From Chlamydoabsidia padenii (Eukaryota; Mucoromycota; Mucoromycetes; Mucorales; Cunninghamellaceae): a stretch of 64,000 nucleotides of DNA. How positions within the stretch are numbered: the first letter of the stretch is position 1; each line of letters begins with the position of its first letter. Both the position numbers and the translations under genes were made by a program. The notes below the pieces were generated by a model, which was not told where the DNA came from, made no database searches, and saw only the letters and a program-made list of their open reading frames with translations. The stretch covers positions 434,001 to 498,000 of the forward strand of contig JAIWND010000010.1 in NCBI GenBank assembly GCA_025330725.1, written 5' to 3'. Of this stretch, positions 23,013-34,900 are shown piece by piece.

Positions 23013-23978
23013 GATGATTAAAAGGGACAATGAGGAGGAGTAAAAAAGAAAAGGAGTTTGAAAAAAGTAGGAGAGGAGGAGTTGGTATTGTGTAAGTGTT
23101 TAAGGAGAATGTATGATATATATATATATATAACGTAAGTGTATATATATATATTTATGTATAAAGTGTGTTTAATGAGTGGGTACTACTTTTTGATACT
23201 TTTGGGCGTAGGTGTTATATACAATGTAATAGGAATAAAAAGAAGAAGATGCAAAAGAATGCGAATAGGAAAAAAAAAAAAAAAAAAAGAGAGAGAATAA
23301 AGGAAAGGAATGGGAAGGGGTGGGTGGGGAGACGGGAGTGTGTCTGGAAGAGAATTGGGGAGGGAGAGAGAGAGAGAAGAAGAAGACAAAGACAAGGAAG
23401 AATGAAAAAAGAGAATATGATTCAAGGCAATGGTTTATATAATGATAATTCAACGTTTTATTAATTGTCAAAAGAAAACGTGTAAGGAGGTCAAAAGGAA
23501 TAACATGAAAAAGTTATAAGGGAGAGACCACACATACACAAAGAGAAAAGAAGGGTCAATGAGAGAATTCTAATAATAATCATCAATGTTACCACTACTT
23601 TACCCAATAAAAACAACAGAATACGACTACTACTATACTATACTATACACGCAGATCAACATTATGTCGTATGGGCCTTTTACTATATATATCACAATAC
23701 AAATAAAAAATCAATTAGACTTTCGGATTTTCCCTGAATCCACCCCCGCACACCTAATCCCAATTTAATCCACGCCGTATGCACATTTTTTTTTTTTTTT
23801 CCAACCTTACCCTAATGCCTTTTCGGTCATATTATTATCTGGTAACTTTTCGTCCGTGTTTTGGCCATTAACTTGATCATATCCTAGATTGTTCCTAGTA
23901 AGGAGGTCGAGTTAAGAGTGAGTCCCCATGATGATGTGTTTTGGTAATACTTGTCAAACAGAGTTAGGGAGTTTAGAT
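23013..23978. other. spacer between Lsb5 3' end and coiled-coil gene
   Basis: (TA)n repeats lie at 23111-23158, a GA-rich tract at 23360-23400 and short A tracts in between. No coding sequence is seen; the open frames at 23168-23471 on both strands are low-complexity artefacts. Confidence 0.55.
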
Positions 23979-23994
23979 TTACCTCTACCAATCA

Positions 23995-24028
<34 letters not shown>

Positions 24029-26205
24029 TAAGTTGATGTTAGTTCAATGAGTGATGTATAAAGATAAGATGTTTTCATAATTACCTTATTGTTGTATGAC
24101 TCCATCTCTTTTTGTAAAAGGTTATTAGTGTCGATCAATGTACCTATCAAATGCAGAATCAAAAGAGAGAGAGAGAGAGAGTTAAAAAAGTTAATAAATG
24201 GAAGCATGCAAGCCGAATGGCGAGGTATTTTCTTGTTTTGTGGAACACCCTGATTACCTATATAGACTGGATCACTAGTTGATTCTATGTAACGCATGAT
24301 ATTTGACTGCAGATCTTGACACTTTTGATTGAGTTCCTAAGTTAACATCCCGTTATTTCCGTGTAAAATCCCTAGTTAGTAACCGTCATAACGTAATGTC
24401 ATGTATGCCTTTTATATTACCTGCAATAAAGAGTCATCGGGTCTTAACAGGTCATTTGATAGCAGCTGATGTAATAGGCCACCAGTAGTTTTAGATTCTT
24501 CAATACAGGCCTGGATCTACCAAAAAGAATATAAAAAGTTCATATTTAGTATGGTCTCCTATTTCCACCTTTGGGAGAGAAACATATAGATAGAGAAGAA
24601 GAAGAGAGAGAAGATAACTTTTTTCATTTCCTAAAACATATCCATACACACAATGACAATCGAGGTAATCACAATTCAAAACATATGAAAAAGCTTAACA
24701 ACATCCAAGCTTGTCATACGCATTCATTGTCTCCTCTTTTCCTTTTTTGTCGTGCCCCCTCTTTTATCTCCTTCCCCCTTTTTTTTTTCCATCTCCCTCT
24801 TTTTTTCATTATGTTTATGTTTTACCTTTTGACTCTTGTTTTCCGAGTTTTTATCTTGATCCGAGGTTATCTGTGGTTGGTGAGATGTTTGATTTGATTG
24901 TAGTGAAGATTGCTGTTGCCGTTGCTGTTGCCGTTGCTGTGATACTTGCTGTGATACAAGTGATACGTGTGGTTGTATATGTTCATCCTTAGACTGAGTG
25001 GTTAATGATGATGCTGTAGTTGTATTGCTGCGTTTTAATTTCCATCCATGAAAGAGAGATGATTTTCGATTCACGTTCACCGCGCCACTAGAAGGTATAA
25101 TTGTAGAAGATCTATTGGATTGCTGCTGTTGTCGATGTTGTTGATGTTGATGATGTGGAGGAGGTAGTGGTGGAGGAGAAAAGGGTGCCCATGTTGTTGT
25201 GTGTGGCGTTGGTGGTACTGGATCAAGTTGATTTATTTCGTGACTGAATACAATGATAGGGTGTATTGGTTGATATCCGCCCAGTTCCATAATCCATACA
25301 AAAGCGCATTCCGTAATCCTTTCCCGAACCTTGGTATGTGTTTCCTATATGGTCAATATAAAATAAGTGAGTGAGTCTGTTAGTTGGTCGGTCGATCAGT
25401 CGATCAGTCATCAGCCCGCAAGTATCACCCCTTTCTGTCCCTCCCCCCCCTTTCTCTCTCTCTCTCTTTCGTCATCATTATTCTTCTTACCGGGCGATTC
25501 CAGACATTCCGTAAAATCTTGAGTAATGTTTCATGCCCCAATTGTTCTATGAATTTCAGAAAAATAAAATAAAAAAGCTTGTTAGTGTACTATATCATGC
25601 ATATATGATTAATATTCATTCTCCGGTCATACTAACCATCAAACCGACGACAGTTTTCTGTTATCACCTTGAGCAACTAGTTATTATCAAGTATCATAAA
25701 CAATATGTTAGTTAGTGTATTATCTTTTACTAACTTTGTATCATTCTTACCAAGATGGTCAGGACTTGAGTTTGAGGGATCATAGTATTCAGTTTCTTCT
25801 GAATTACTTTTCTTGTTGTTTTAGCAGCTTGTGACGAATGGTTAATCTTGTGACATATGGTAATAAATAGAGTCCAGTCTTCTGTTGCCGTATTGCTATC
25901 CGTAGCTTTGTCTGTTCCCACCCGCCAACAAAGTAATAGTTAGTATCAAAGGAAGACCTCATCTGGGTAATTCTTTGGACCTTTTTCTTTTTTCTTTTAC
26001 CTAAAAGCTGCACAAGATGAGTTTCTTCGGGATCATGAAGCCTAAATCTAATATAGTAAGAGAATAATATTGGTTGGTAACAAGTAAAACCAGGAGTCAG
26101 TGAGTCACACCCTTCACCGTTCTCTTCTGCCTCCAGGGCACACACATAAATGTCAGAGTCATTGAAGCTACATTAAAGCTATCAATACAAGTATACTTAC
26201 TTCAT
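23979..26205 (-). CDS. LSB5: Lsb5-like VHS and GAT domain protein
   Basis: Lsb5 links endocytic vesicles and ubiquitinated cargo with the actin regulator Las17 and Arf. Ten exons (26205-26201, 26047-26001, 25911-25751, 25676-25637, 25546-25491, 25344-24826, 24516-24421, 24336-24258, 24143-24085, 23984-23979) give 355 residues; yeast Lsb5 has 354. The VHS domain covers about 10-135: DKATDSNTATEDWTLF, the ICHKIN segment, a KKLN helix, then VITENCRRF and ETLLKIL. A Pro-, His- and Gln-rich linker follows (about 150-270). The GAT three-helix region is about 280-350: IQACIEESKTTGGLLHQLL, LNQKCQDLQSNIMRYI and LLQKEMESYNNK. The first exon is only 5 nt (ATGAA), and the last carries just one codon and the stop. 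TCGGGATTTAAA lies 83 bp upstream. Confidence 0.85.
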
Positions 26206-26837
26206 GTTGTTCTGTTGATTTCGATTGCGAAGAGTTTAAGAAGAGAAGAGAAAAGAAGAATGAAATTTTTAAAGTTGGAAATCTATGATCGGGATTTAAA
26301 AAAGCTCCACAAAGCCAAGAGCCAAGACTGGACATGGGACTCCACAACCATGTATCAGATACATAGTAAGGAGGATAAACGGATGCTAGAGGATAACATA
26401 ATGCTTAAAGGATAAAATGATATTTCATGTCATATTCCACTATACGGTGTTCACCAAGTCCTGTGTCTCTTAGTTGGCGGCGTTTCAAAAATGGCCAAAA
26501 AAAAAAAAAAAAAGTGTCTTGCATGGTTATTCCTCCTGGTATTCGAAAGTAATGTTTTAATGTATTAAGATTTATCCATTTTTTTCGTTGGATTCAGGAC
26601 ATATGTAAACGGAATCTTCTTCCCCTTAGTTGATTATGACAGGAGAAACTAAATGAATCGTACAGCATAGCATATCTGTACCTTTTCGATCTCCGGCCAA
26701 AAAAGGAAAGGGCCATAATTTTTCTCCTTTTTCTTCAGAGTCCCCACGTTTTCTCTTTTTTTATCCTTTTCTTCCCTCTTCTTTTTTTTTTTTTTTTTTA
26801 TTGTCTTCCACTCCCTTAGGTACCACGAAATCAAGTA
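26206..26837. other. divergent spacer between LSB5 and the orphan gene
   Basis: This spacer contains the element at 26289, an A tract at 26496-26512 and a T/C-rich stretch at 26735-26800 directly before the + strand gene. No further gene is seen. Confidence 0.5.
26289..26300 (-). promoter_or_regulatory. recurrent TTTAAATCCCGA element upstream of LSB5
   Basis: On the minus strand this reads TTTAAATCCCGA, 83 bp before the LSB5 start codon and in the same orientation as the gene. Confidence 0.4.
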
Positions 26838-29420
26838 ATGACTAGTGAAAATGGATTACCACCACCTGTGACAAGCGACCACCACCACCACCATCATCAT
26901 CATCACCTTCACCATATCGCCGTTGATCCCTCTGACGAAGAAGACGAAGATAACAATAGCGGTTACAATCCACCTATCACAAAAGACGAACTTTATCAAG
27001 AACTGGATGAACTCTTGACAGCTTTTTGTTCGGACGCACAACAACAATTCTGTATGGATCAAGGAATAATTCTACCGGATGATCTAATGCGAATGCGGCA
27101 AACAGTACAACAGATCCAAACTCTTTTACCAACTGTAAATCGGAACAACAATCTTCAACTACGACGGGCTTTGGTGCGATCGATTCATGATATACTACAG
27201 CATTATGGGGATGCATGTCAACAACGGCGCATGCGTTTATTGGACGAGGTGTTGACGAATCAGTATATTGGGGATTGGCATCGGTTGAAACAGCAATGGG
27301 ATCTCAAGAATAGGGAAAATCAGCATATTCTATTGATTCTACAAGATATCGACATACTTATACAATCATGGCATCGTCATCAACATAATCATCAAGGTAC
27401 AGGCAACAAAAACAACCTTACACTTCTTCCGTCATTATCAACTATATTACCTCACCGACTATCATCAGCAACAAAACGGAACTCTTCTGGAGGTAACAAC
27501 AACAAGAAACCATCCACAGCAGCAGCAGCAGCACCACCACCACCACCATTACCACCTTTTTCTTCATCTTTGGTTAAATTATCATCTACGGCGGAAGAAA
27601 TCCTCACCTCCATTCTGACCACCTTTGATTATCCACCTGGTGCATACACGGTTATTATCGATAAACACAACTACGGGCAACTGGGACTATTGCATGGCAA
27701 AATTGGTACACGGCAAATCATCTTTGATAGTCATAAATTATCATCCAATGACATTATTGAAACAGTGACCCAGTTATGCGACATCTTTGCTTCTTTGTTT
27801 GCTTCTACTGCACACCACCATCTGGCTCAGATCGACTCACAAATCAGAAAAGCCCAGCCTTTCTACACCTTGACACAGATAAAACGACTATCGGCGCGGA
27901 TATTCGATATGGGCGGGGCGACATCAACGATCATGGAGGATGGGGATTACGATCTAAACGAATACAATGACGAAAGGGACGATATGGCACACCATGATAC
28001 ATCTACTTTTGATGCACAACATCCAACTCGACTGCATCCGGTGCCTGATCCTCTACCGCCTGGATCCATCGCTCGACCCTTATCATCGTCATCTATGGCT
28101 GTACTCACTCCTTTCCGACTGACAATGACAACACCACATATGCTACGACATATTCCTATTCCTATTCCGTCCTTTGTACCAGCACCTTGGCAATTACCTG
28201 ATCTCTTGAAACCAAGATACCCATACAACTCTTTATTCTTTGGTCTGATTCGACGTAGGACTCACTGTAACAGTAACAACAGCACCATCAACAGTAGTAA
28301 CAGTCCAGCCAGCAGACAAAAACAACAATCAACATTTTTAAAACATGCACAACAGGCTCCAGGTAGGAGGGCATCTACAAATAGGGGGTACAATTCCGGG
28401 CATTACAGGACAACAACAGGAAACAACAATGGTATCAACAAAAATGCATCCAGTACATCGCCTGCACCTCTCAACTGTCATGCATCTCCGACAACTATCA
28501 TCGATGAAGGCATTGACAATGGTCCAGTACAGCCTCGACCTTCAATATCAATGGCAGCAACACCTTTACAGCGGCACGGCAGTAAACTCAGTAGGACAAA
28601 GCACCTTGTCTCATCGGCCTTTAATGGAAACAACACTACGATGACTTACTGCGATGATTGGGAAAATTCTCCTTATAATGACTCGACGACAACAACAAGC
28701 AGCGTGGCGCCTTTTACCAGTGTCTCGGTGGAAAAGCTCGCGTTCCATCTGGGCAAGATCGCTGGACAATTCTATCAGGACTTATTGATGCATACTCGGA
28801 TGCGGTATCAAGAAACACAAACCACTCTTGAATCTCTGGAATGGCAAATGATGGATCTGTATCGGCACTTACAATTGGCAAGTTCGAGGGCGGTCATGCA
28901 TAGGGCGATGATAATTGTACACGAACTAGACGAACGACAACAACATTTGGGTGATCTGCAACAAAATTATTATCAGCGGTACCCTATGTATCAACACGAC
29001 CCAACAGGACAAGAAGAAGGCGACGAAGAAGACAGTGACGAACTTGATGGACAACAACTAGCCTCACAATGGAATCCTATCTGTACCGAAAAGAGCTCGG
29101 GAAAAAAAAGAGACAATAATAATAACAGCAGTGGAACAACAACAACAGCAACAACGATACTATCTAGTAATGATCCAGCAGATGAAACACATGTTTATCC
29201 TTCTTTGCCAACAACTATTACGCCTAAGCCCACCCATTCTTCTACTACCATCCATACGAATCATCAAGAAGATCTGCCATCACAATCTGACACTACATCC
29301 CAAGAAATGAGTAGCTTGAAAAATGAATCTACTCTGGAAAAGCCGCTTCAACAACAACCAAACAATCCTGCATTATCCATCACATCTTCATTCAGAACCG
29401 CCCCTTCTGGATTAGTTTAG
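26838..29420 (+). CDS. large single-exon orphan protein, His- and Asn/Ser/Thr-rich
   Basis: Not recognised. One uninterrupted reading frame of 860 codons is unusual in a window where nearly every other gene is split. Residues 15-28 are almost pure histidine, then an acidic patch. Helical segments at about 47-165 (DELYQELDELLTAFCSDAQQ, RRALVRSIHDILQHYGDACQ) look folded. A second ordered block at about 235-330 includes EEILTSILTTFDYPPGAYTV and IIETVTQLCDIFASLF. A third at about 630-710 reads EKLAFHLGKIAGQFYQDLL followed by a coiled coil. The linkers are poly-Ala/Pro, poly-Asn and poly-Thr. The three ordered blocks suggest a scaffold or regulatory protein; I do not assign a function. The 5' side has a strong pyrimidine tract and the ATG at 26838 is the first in frame. 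Confidence 0.7.
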   Translation: MTSENGLPPPVTSDHHHHHHHHHLHHIAVDPSDEEDEDNNSGYNPPITKDELYQELDELLTAFCSDAQQQFCMDQGIILPDDLMRMRQTVQQIQTLLPTVNRNNNLQLRRALVRSIHDILQHYGDACQQRRMRLLDEVLTNQYIGDWHRLKQQWDLKNRENQHILLILQDIDILIQSWHRHQHNHQGTGNKNNLTLLPSLSTILPHRLSSATKRNSSGGNNNKKPSTAAAAAPPPPPLPPFSSSLVKLSSTAEEILTSILTTFDYPPGAYTVIIDKHNYGQLGLLHGKIGTRQIIFDSHKLSSNDIIETVTQLCDIFASLFASTAHHHLAQIDSQIRKAQPFYTLTQIKRLSARIFDMGGATSTIMEDGDYDLNEYNDERDDMAHHDTSTFDAQHPTRLHPVPDPLPPGSIARPLSSSSMAVLTPFRLTMTTPHMLRHIPIPIPSFVPAPWQLPDLLKPRYPYNSLFFGLIRRRTHCNSNNSTINSSNSPASRQKQQSTFLKHAQQAPGRRASTNRGYNSGHYRTTTGNNNGINKNASSTSPAPLNCHASPTTIIDEGIDNGPVQPRPSISMAATPLQRHGSKLSRTKHLVSSAFNGNNTTMTYCDDWENSPYNDSTTTTSSVAPFTSVSVEKLAFHLGKIAGQFYQDLLMHTRMRYQETQTTLESLEWQMMDLYRHLQLASSRAVMHRAMIIVHELDERQQHLGDLQQNYYQRYPMYQHDPTGQEEGDEEDSDELDGQQLASQWNPICTEKSSGKKRDNNNNSSGTTTTATTILSSNDPADETHVYPSLPTTITPKPTHSSTTIHTNHQEDLPSQSDTTSQEMSSLKNESTLEKPLQQQPNNPALSITSSFRTAPSGLV

Positions 29421-30512
29421 CTTATAGTATAGTATCTTTAATTTAGTTTTTGGATAGGATAATCACACTCATTGTATCTTGTTTGTTTTACTTTTTTATT
29501 TTTATGAATAAAATCCTCTCCCTTTTTTTAATCTGACTTGTTTATCTGCAATGTAATATCATTAGCACTTTGTCGGTATGTCCATGTAGAATGCATATGC
29601 TTACATGAAATCAGGGGTATGTCTTTTTTTTATCACTGTCTTTTTCACCGAAAGAATTTCTCTTTCTAATAAAGTTTAGTAGGTGTTCATTATCGAAAAG
29701 CGGGGCTTAAATCTGCATGAAAGTCGGGATTTGAAATATTTACCCCTGAAAGTGGATCACCTTACCTTTCCCTGTCTGTACAAAATGGCCGGAACAAAAG
29801 ATCGAAAGCATGAATGGGAGCTAAACGAACAAATGAATGAATTGAATACAATCACTGGATAGGGTAACTGGATGGATAGATGGATGATCGTTCATCACCC
29901 CCCCCTTCTTTCTACAGATAGGGTAAGGCCCACAGTTATTTAGCTCGTATCGGTAAAATCGACTCTCAGTGCCTGTAGGTAAACTTAAACTTGATTACCA
30001 TCTTTGTAAAACAGGCATTGATCACATTCTTCCCATGCTTTCGGGCAAAGCATGCATTTGGCTTGAACGCTTGGGAGTAATACGGCAGAATAAGCCTTGG
30101 CATAATGGCGGGGGTGGTCTACTTTTTTTTTTTTTTTTCTCGAACTACATATTGATGAATGAAGGGTCAGATGAACATTGATCCAACTATTTCGATGTTT
30201 ATACAAAGTGTTCCAAATCTTCCAAGTGCAAGTCGGTACATCGCCTTTGACATAATCATAAGTTCCAGCGGGGTGATTTACCAAAAACCTGCTATTGAGA
30301 ATTGTATGTATATAATTTCTCTTTAATAGTTACGATTGACTCTTCGATCGTTCATTATCTGAGTATTTCAAAAATAGGTACTCTTCTCTCTATTTGAGTG
30401 TGTCCAGATCCCGACCAGCCCACATCACATTCAAATCCCGCCAGCGGCCAACTTATTTTTCCAACTTTCAACTTTCATTTTCTTGTTCTTCCTCTTTTTT
30501 ATATAATCCATC
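29421..30512. other. intergenic region upstream of eS1
   Basis: It holds a TCGGGATTTGAA copy at 29724-29735 and the exact TTCAAATCCCGC copy at 30430-30441. On the minus strand 30284-29985 is open and partly protein-like (contains GDVPTCTWKIWNTLYKHRNS and CMLCPKAWEECDQC). It is interrupted by an A/T run at 30122-30137 and has no clear start. It may be a gene fragment. Confidence 0.35.
30430..30441 (+). promoter_or_regulatory. recurrent TTCAAATCCCGC element upstream of eS1
   Basis: This exact copy lies 71 bp before the eS1 start codon. It is followed by GCC AGC-type sequence and a pyrimidine tract (30450-30500) typical of ribosomal protein promoters. Confidence 0.5.
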
Positions 30513-31736
30513 ATGGGTAAGATATATTTACATCCATCCATTCATCCATCCATCCATTCATTCATTCATGTTACTAATCACATTGTTTATCTTATGTAGC
30601 TGTCGGTAAAAACAAGCGCCTCTCAAAGGGAAAGAAAGGTTTGAAGAAGAAGGTGTAAGTAATCTAAAAAAGAAGAATACACATTGACAAGTACACGGTG
30701 ATTGGAAAAGACTCGATCAACATACACAAGGGAATGGACGTAGAACTTACGACCTATGAGGGAAAAGAGCATTACAACATGTATTTGGCAACATTCGAAA
30801 TATCAAATCAATATTCACGAGTAATCACTCATCAATCGTCCTCTCAACTCGACACCAAGACGCCCTTCAACTCTAACCGTATAAAGATATATTGTCCACT
30901 TGTCCAATCACCGTGTACGCCTCCTACTTTAAACTTGTAAAAGGGAAAAGATTACTGATCAAGTCTTTTTTTTATTTTATTTTTGACAACATAGTGTTGA
31001 TCCCTTCACCCGCAAGGATTGGTATGACATCAAGGCTCCCTCCATGTTTGATGTCCGTCAAGTCGGTAAGACTTTGGTGAACCGTACTCAAGGTCTCCGT
31101 AACGCCAACGACTCCTTGAACGGTCGTGTTGTGGAAGTCTCTCTCGGTGAATTGGCCAAGGACGAATCTCGCGCCTTCCGCAAGATCCAACTCAAGGTGG
31201 ATGAAGTCCAAGGCAAGAACTTGTTGACCAACTTTTACGGTATGGACATGACCTCTGACAAACTCCGATCCATGGTCAAGAAATGGCAAAGCACCATCGA
31301 AGCCTTCGTTGATATCAAGACCACCGATGGCTACCTCGTCCGTGTCTTCGTCATTGCCTTCACCAGCCGTCGTCGCAACCAAGTCAAGAAGACTACCTAT
31401 GCCCAATCTGCTCAAATCCGTGAAATCCGCAAGAAGATGTTTGAAATCATGGCTGAAGAAACTGGTGCTTGTGACCTCAAGGAATTGGTGACCAAGGTGA
31501 CCTCCTCTCACTCTCAATCTGCCCAAGATCTTATTGCTACCCGTATTGAAAAGGCCTCTCAATCCATCTACCCTCTTCAAAACACCTACATCCGCAAGGT
31601 CAAGATCCTCAAGGCTCCCAAGTTTGATGTGTCTGCTTTGTTGGCTCTCCATGGTGGTGCTGCTGCCGCTGGTGAAGAAGTCGGTGCCAAGATCAACAAG
31701 GACTTTGTGGAACCCCCTGTTTTGGATAGCGTTTAA
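30513..31736 (+). CDS. RPS1: 40S ribosomal protein eS1 (S3a/Rps1)
   Basis: This is a structural protein of the small ribosomal subunit near the mRNA exit and platform. Three exons (30513-30516, 30600-30654, 30995-31736) give 266 residues. It opens [19 protein letters not shown], then [19 protein letters not shown], the [11 protein letters not shown] segment, [33 protein letters not shown] sequence and a C-terminal Ala/Gly-rich tail with KPPKFDV-like KAPKFDV. The first exon is only ATGG. Codon use is strongly biased to C-ending codons, as in highly expressed genes, which also produces a long meaningless antisense frame. Intron 2 (30655-30994, 340 nt) is long for this window and contains a perfect 16-bp inverted repeat. 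Confidence 0.97.
30691..30918. repeat. perfect 16-bp inverted repeat inside eS1 intron 2
   Basis: GTACACGGTGATTGGA at 30691-30706 is the exact reverse complement of 30903-30918. The arms enclose 196 nt and could form a long-range stem in the pre-mRNA. No box C/D or H/ACA pattern convinced me inside. Confidence 0.6.
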
Positions 31737-31894
31737 ACCAACAACCTATTCATTATCTTTTTGTTTTTATAGTCTAGATATATATCTTGTCAAATAAAAA
31801 AAGAAACTGTCAAATTATATTGTATCTTGTTTGTCTTTATTGATTGTGTCACAATAGTATGTAGTAGTCTTCGAGGGGTGGAGGCAGTGTCGAA

Positions 31895-31906
31895 GCGGGA
31901 TTTAAA
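31895..31906 (-). promoter_or_regulatory. recurrent element upstream of SEC5
   Basis: GCGGGATTTAAA on the + strand lies 70 bp before the SEC5 start codon. Its orientation is opposite to that of the eS1 copy, so either strand seems to be used. Confidence 0.45.
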
Positions 31907-31976
31907 TTTTCAAAAGGGTATATTGGGTACTTTTTATTTTACCTTTTATCTTTTTTGTTCTCTTCTTCCCTCACTA

Positions 31977-34900
31977 ATGGCACCTCAACCTGAAAGCAAC
32001 GAATATGCAGAAGATGCTGCTATATTGCGTTTCTACAACATTGATTCCTTTGAACCTGATGTCTGGATCGACGATGCGGAAGCGGACCCAACAAACCATC
32101 AAGAAACGACTAAACAGCAATTTGACCGACGCGGTGATGGCCTTCATCAAATACAGCAACCAGAGCAACAAGAACATCAACAAATAAGTATGCCTACACC
32201 AAAAGAAAACGACCACAATATACAAGCATCAATGAATATCAGTGATCCATTAGGCCTGAAACCATCCATCTTTGAAAAGTAAGTAATATATCGAAATGAC
32301 CCGAACTAATATTAATTATAATATCATCATATTGACATCTCCTTGTAGTGAATCAGGACCAAAACCAGCCAATGTCGCAGGACTCAAGGAAAGTAAGTAT
32401 CAATGTCATTAACTTTTAAACAACATCACCAAGAACAAAAAAAAAAAAAAAGTTACTAATCACCCTCAATTCCTTATTGTTTGTGTATAGAGTCCACCTT
32501 GATGATATCCAACAAAAACTTCAACCCTCGACACTTTTTACTCCAGGTACACAAGGATGCCTCATACAACGATTTGGTGCTTGGTGAAAAACGACTACGG
32601 GAAGGTGTGGACAAGCGGGCGGAAGCTTTGAAATCCTTGGTGCACAACAACTTTGATCGATTCGTCACAGCAAAGAATACAATTGATCACGTCTACGAAG
32701 AAATGCGGACCCTTCAATTGAATGATCTACAAGAATATGGTACTAGGGCTCTTCGATTGGCTTTAGAAGGTAATGACCAAAAAAAAAAAAAAAAAAAGGG
32801 GGAGGGGAACTATGTCTATGGATAGCTACTAACGAACTGTCATAATCACATAGATGCAAGTACAAGAGCCGATCAAATCTATGGACCAGTGGTGGAACGA
32901 CGTCAACGAGTGGAAAAGGTCAGAAGCACTTTGTCCGTTTTACAGCAATACAAATTCTTCTTTAATCTCCCCAGTAGTCTTCTAGAATCCATCAAACAGG
33001 TAAATATAGAAATCAGGATATACCAATATAGAACTAAGTGATGATATTGAAATAGAACAAGTATGAAACGGCCATTCGGGATTACAAGAAGGGTAAATAC
33101 TTGTACCAAACTCTCAAAAGGAACTCTACAGTTGAAGGACAAGAAATTGGCAAGGACGATGGTGCTTCTGAACTAACTAGTATCCATCGCAAGGTATTTG
33201 ACAAGGTGTGGGGCGAAGTAACGAAAATTATTGGCGAATTGCAAAATGTCCTGCTGAAAATGCTGACGGATCCTTGGCGGAGTATGCATGAACAAGAAAA
33301 AACAATAAAGTAAGTTAAAAAAAAAAAAAAAAAAAAAAGATGAAAACAACTTGCAATATCCTTCAACTTAAAATCGTTTGATCTAACCTTTCTCTCTTGT
33401 AAACTAGCTTCTTATTTGAACTAGACACCAAAGAGGATCCTGCTTGGTTTTATCTGGACAGTCAATATCAGTGGATTATGGGGCTCATGAAGGAAACATT
33501 CGAAACGAACGTCGCAAAGGTGGAAAAAGTCAAGAACAGTAGCAATCAAACCAAGGAATCAGTCACCCAAAGAAGTTTATCACTCAAACATGCCATCTCG
33601 ATGATTGAAACAAAAACAACAAACTTGGACTTGGATGATGATGTGGATCTACGGGTGTGGAAAGCCATTGGTGAAGTGGTCAAATCAACCTCCTCTTTAC
33701 TGGTTAGGTGTCTACCGGACTTTTGGCGTCTATCAAAGGCTTTCATCGAAGGGAAATTCAAGAACAAGGTAAAAAGAATATAATGTTATACAACAAGAAA
33801 CTGAAATTTTTACTTTTTATTTTTATTTTTAAAAAACAACAACCTCTGATCTAGTCTTCCTTGGCACCTAATCAAAAAAGCGGGGGCTCTCGTCGTCGGC
33901 GCGCCAATGTTGATCTCAGCAAAGTGGAACAGTGCCAAAGTATGTCTCGTAATATAGTGGATGGATATGCTTCCCTTTTGTCAAGTTACTTTTCTTTGGA
34001 TCAATCAGACGACGACGGTGACAATGATGTAGTCGAGGGCAAGCACAAATTCGATATACCTTCCTTCTTACCGATCAATACCAACTCGATTCATGTCTCT
34101 GAATCACTCGTACGTATGATGGGCACTTTATCAAATTGTATTAATGATCTCAATGGCATCCATTTACCTGGTGAAGCATTCTCTGGTTTGACTGACTTGA
34201 TGGAAAAGGCTAGATCTAAATTCATTGATGTTATCTGCCTTTGCTGGGGAAGAGGTAACTATCATATTTATATAAACTAACATGCCCCTTTTACTAACTC
34301 TCTCTTTTAACCTTTGATTAGATGCAAAGAACTTTCACTATTTGGAAGACTGGGTGCTGGATCCTTATAATCCTCAATATACTGGTCTATTGAAACGCTA
34401 CTATGATTATCACAAGTTTTGCGCTAGCTCTGCGTACAAAATTGCTTCCATGTCGGCGGTATCTGATGGAATGGGCGAACATCGACAAGAAGTTAGTCCA
34501 TCACATGTTGGCAAAATCAAGTCATTATTTATGGAATCTACTTTTGCCTTTTTGGATGGATTGGTGCAGCTCGCCTTTACTGATTACAAACCATTGAATG
34601 AAAAGGAGGAACTCTTATTGGCAAAGAAACGGGAAAAAATCGATGTACACTCTATGGTAATGTATATATATGAATATGGATAACATTAATGGGACTAATG
34701 GACATCTTTTCATTTATTTATTCATAAAAATTTATCAAATAGGATGTGCGTGTTTTACTGACGGTAAGCAATCTGGCCCATATGCGCTCTGCTGTCATTA
34801 GGAAATTGGTTAGTTTGTTTGAAGCTGCCTTTAAGGTGACCATGGAAGAAGACTACAAGGTAAAGAAGAAGAAGAAAAAGAAGAAAAAAAGCATAAATGA

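Noticed and set aside
23168..23471. Two overlapping ~99-codon frames, Lys/Arg-rich on one strand and Ser/Phe-rich on the other
   Set aside because: GA/CT-rich low-complexity DNA; no splice or start support.
26838..26921. Poly-His start of the orphan protein as an engineered tag or contamination
   Set aside because: Mixed CAC/CAT codons, irregular interruption by Leu, and similar His runs in the ZIP and KH genes of this window point to natural repeat expansion.
30698..30940. 80-codon open frame inside eS1 intron 2
   Set aside because: It lies between the inverted-repeat arms in a clear intron and shows no protein-like pattern.
30972..31652. 226-codon open frame antisense to eS1
   Set aside because: It mirrors the strongly biased codon use of the ribosomal protein gene on the other strand. 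No start context, and the sense gene is certain.
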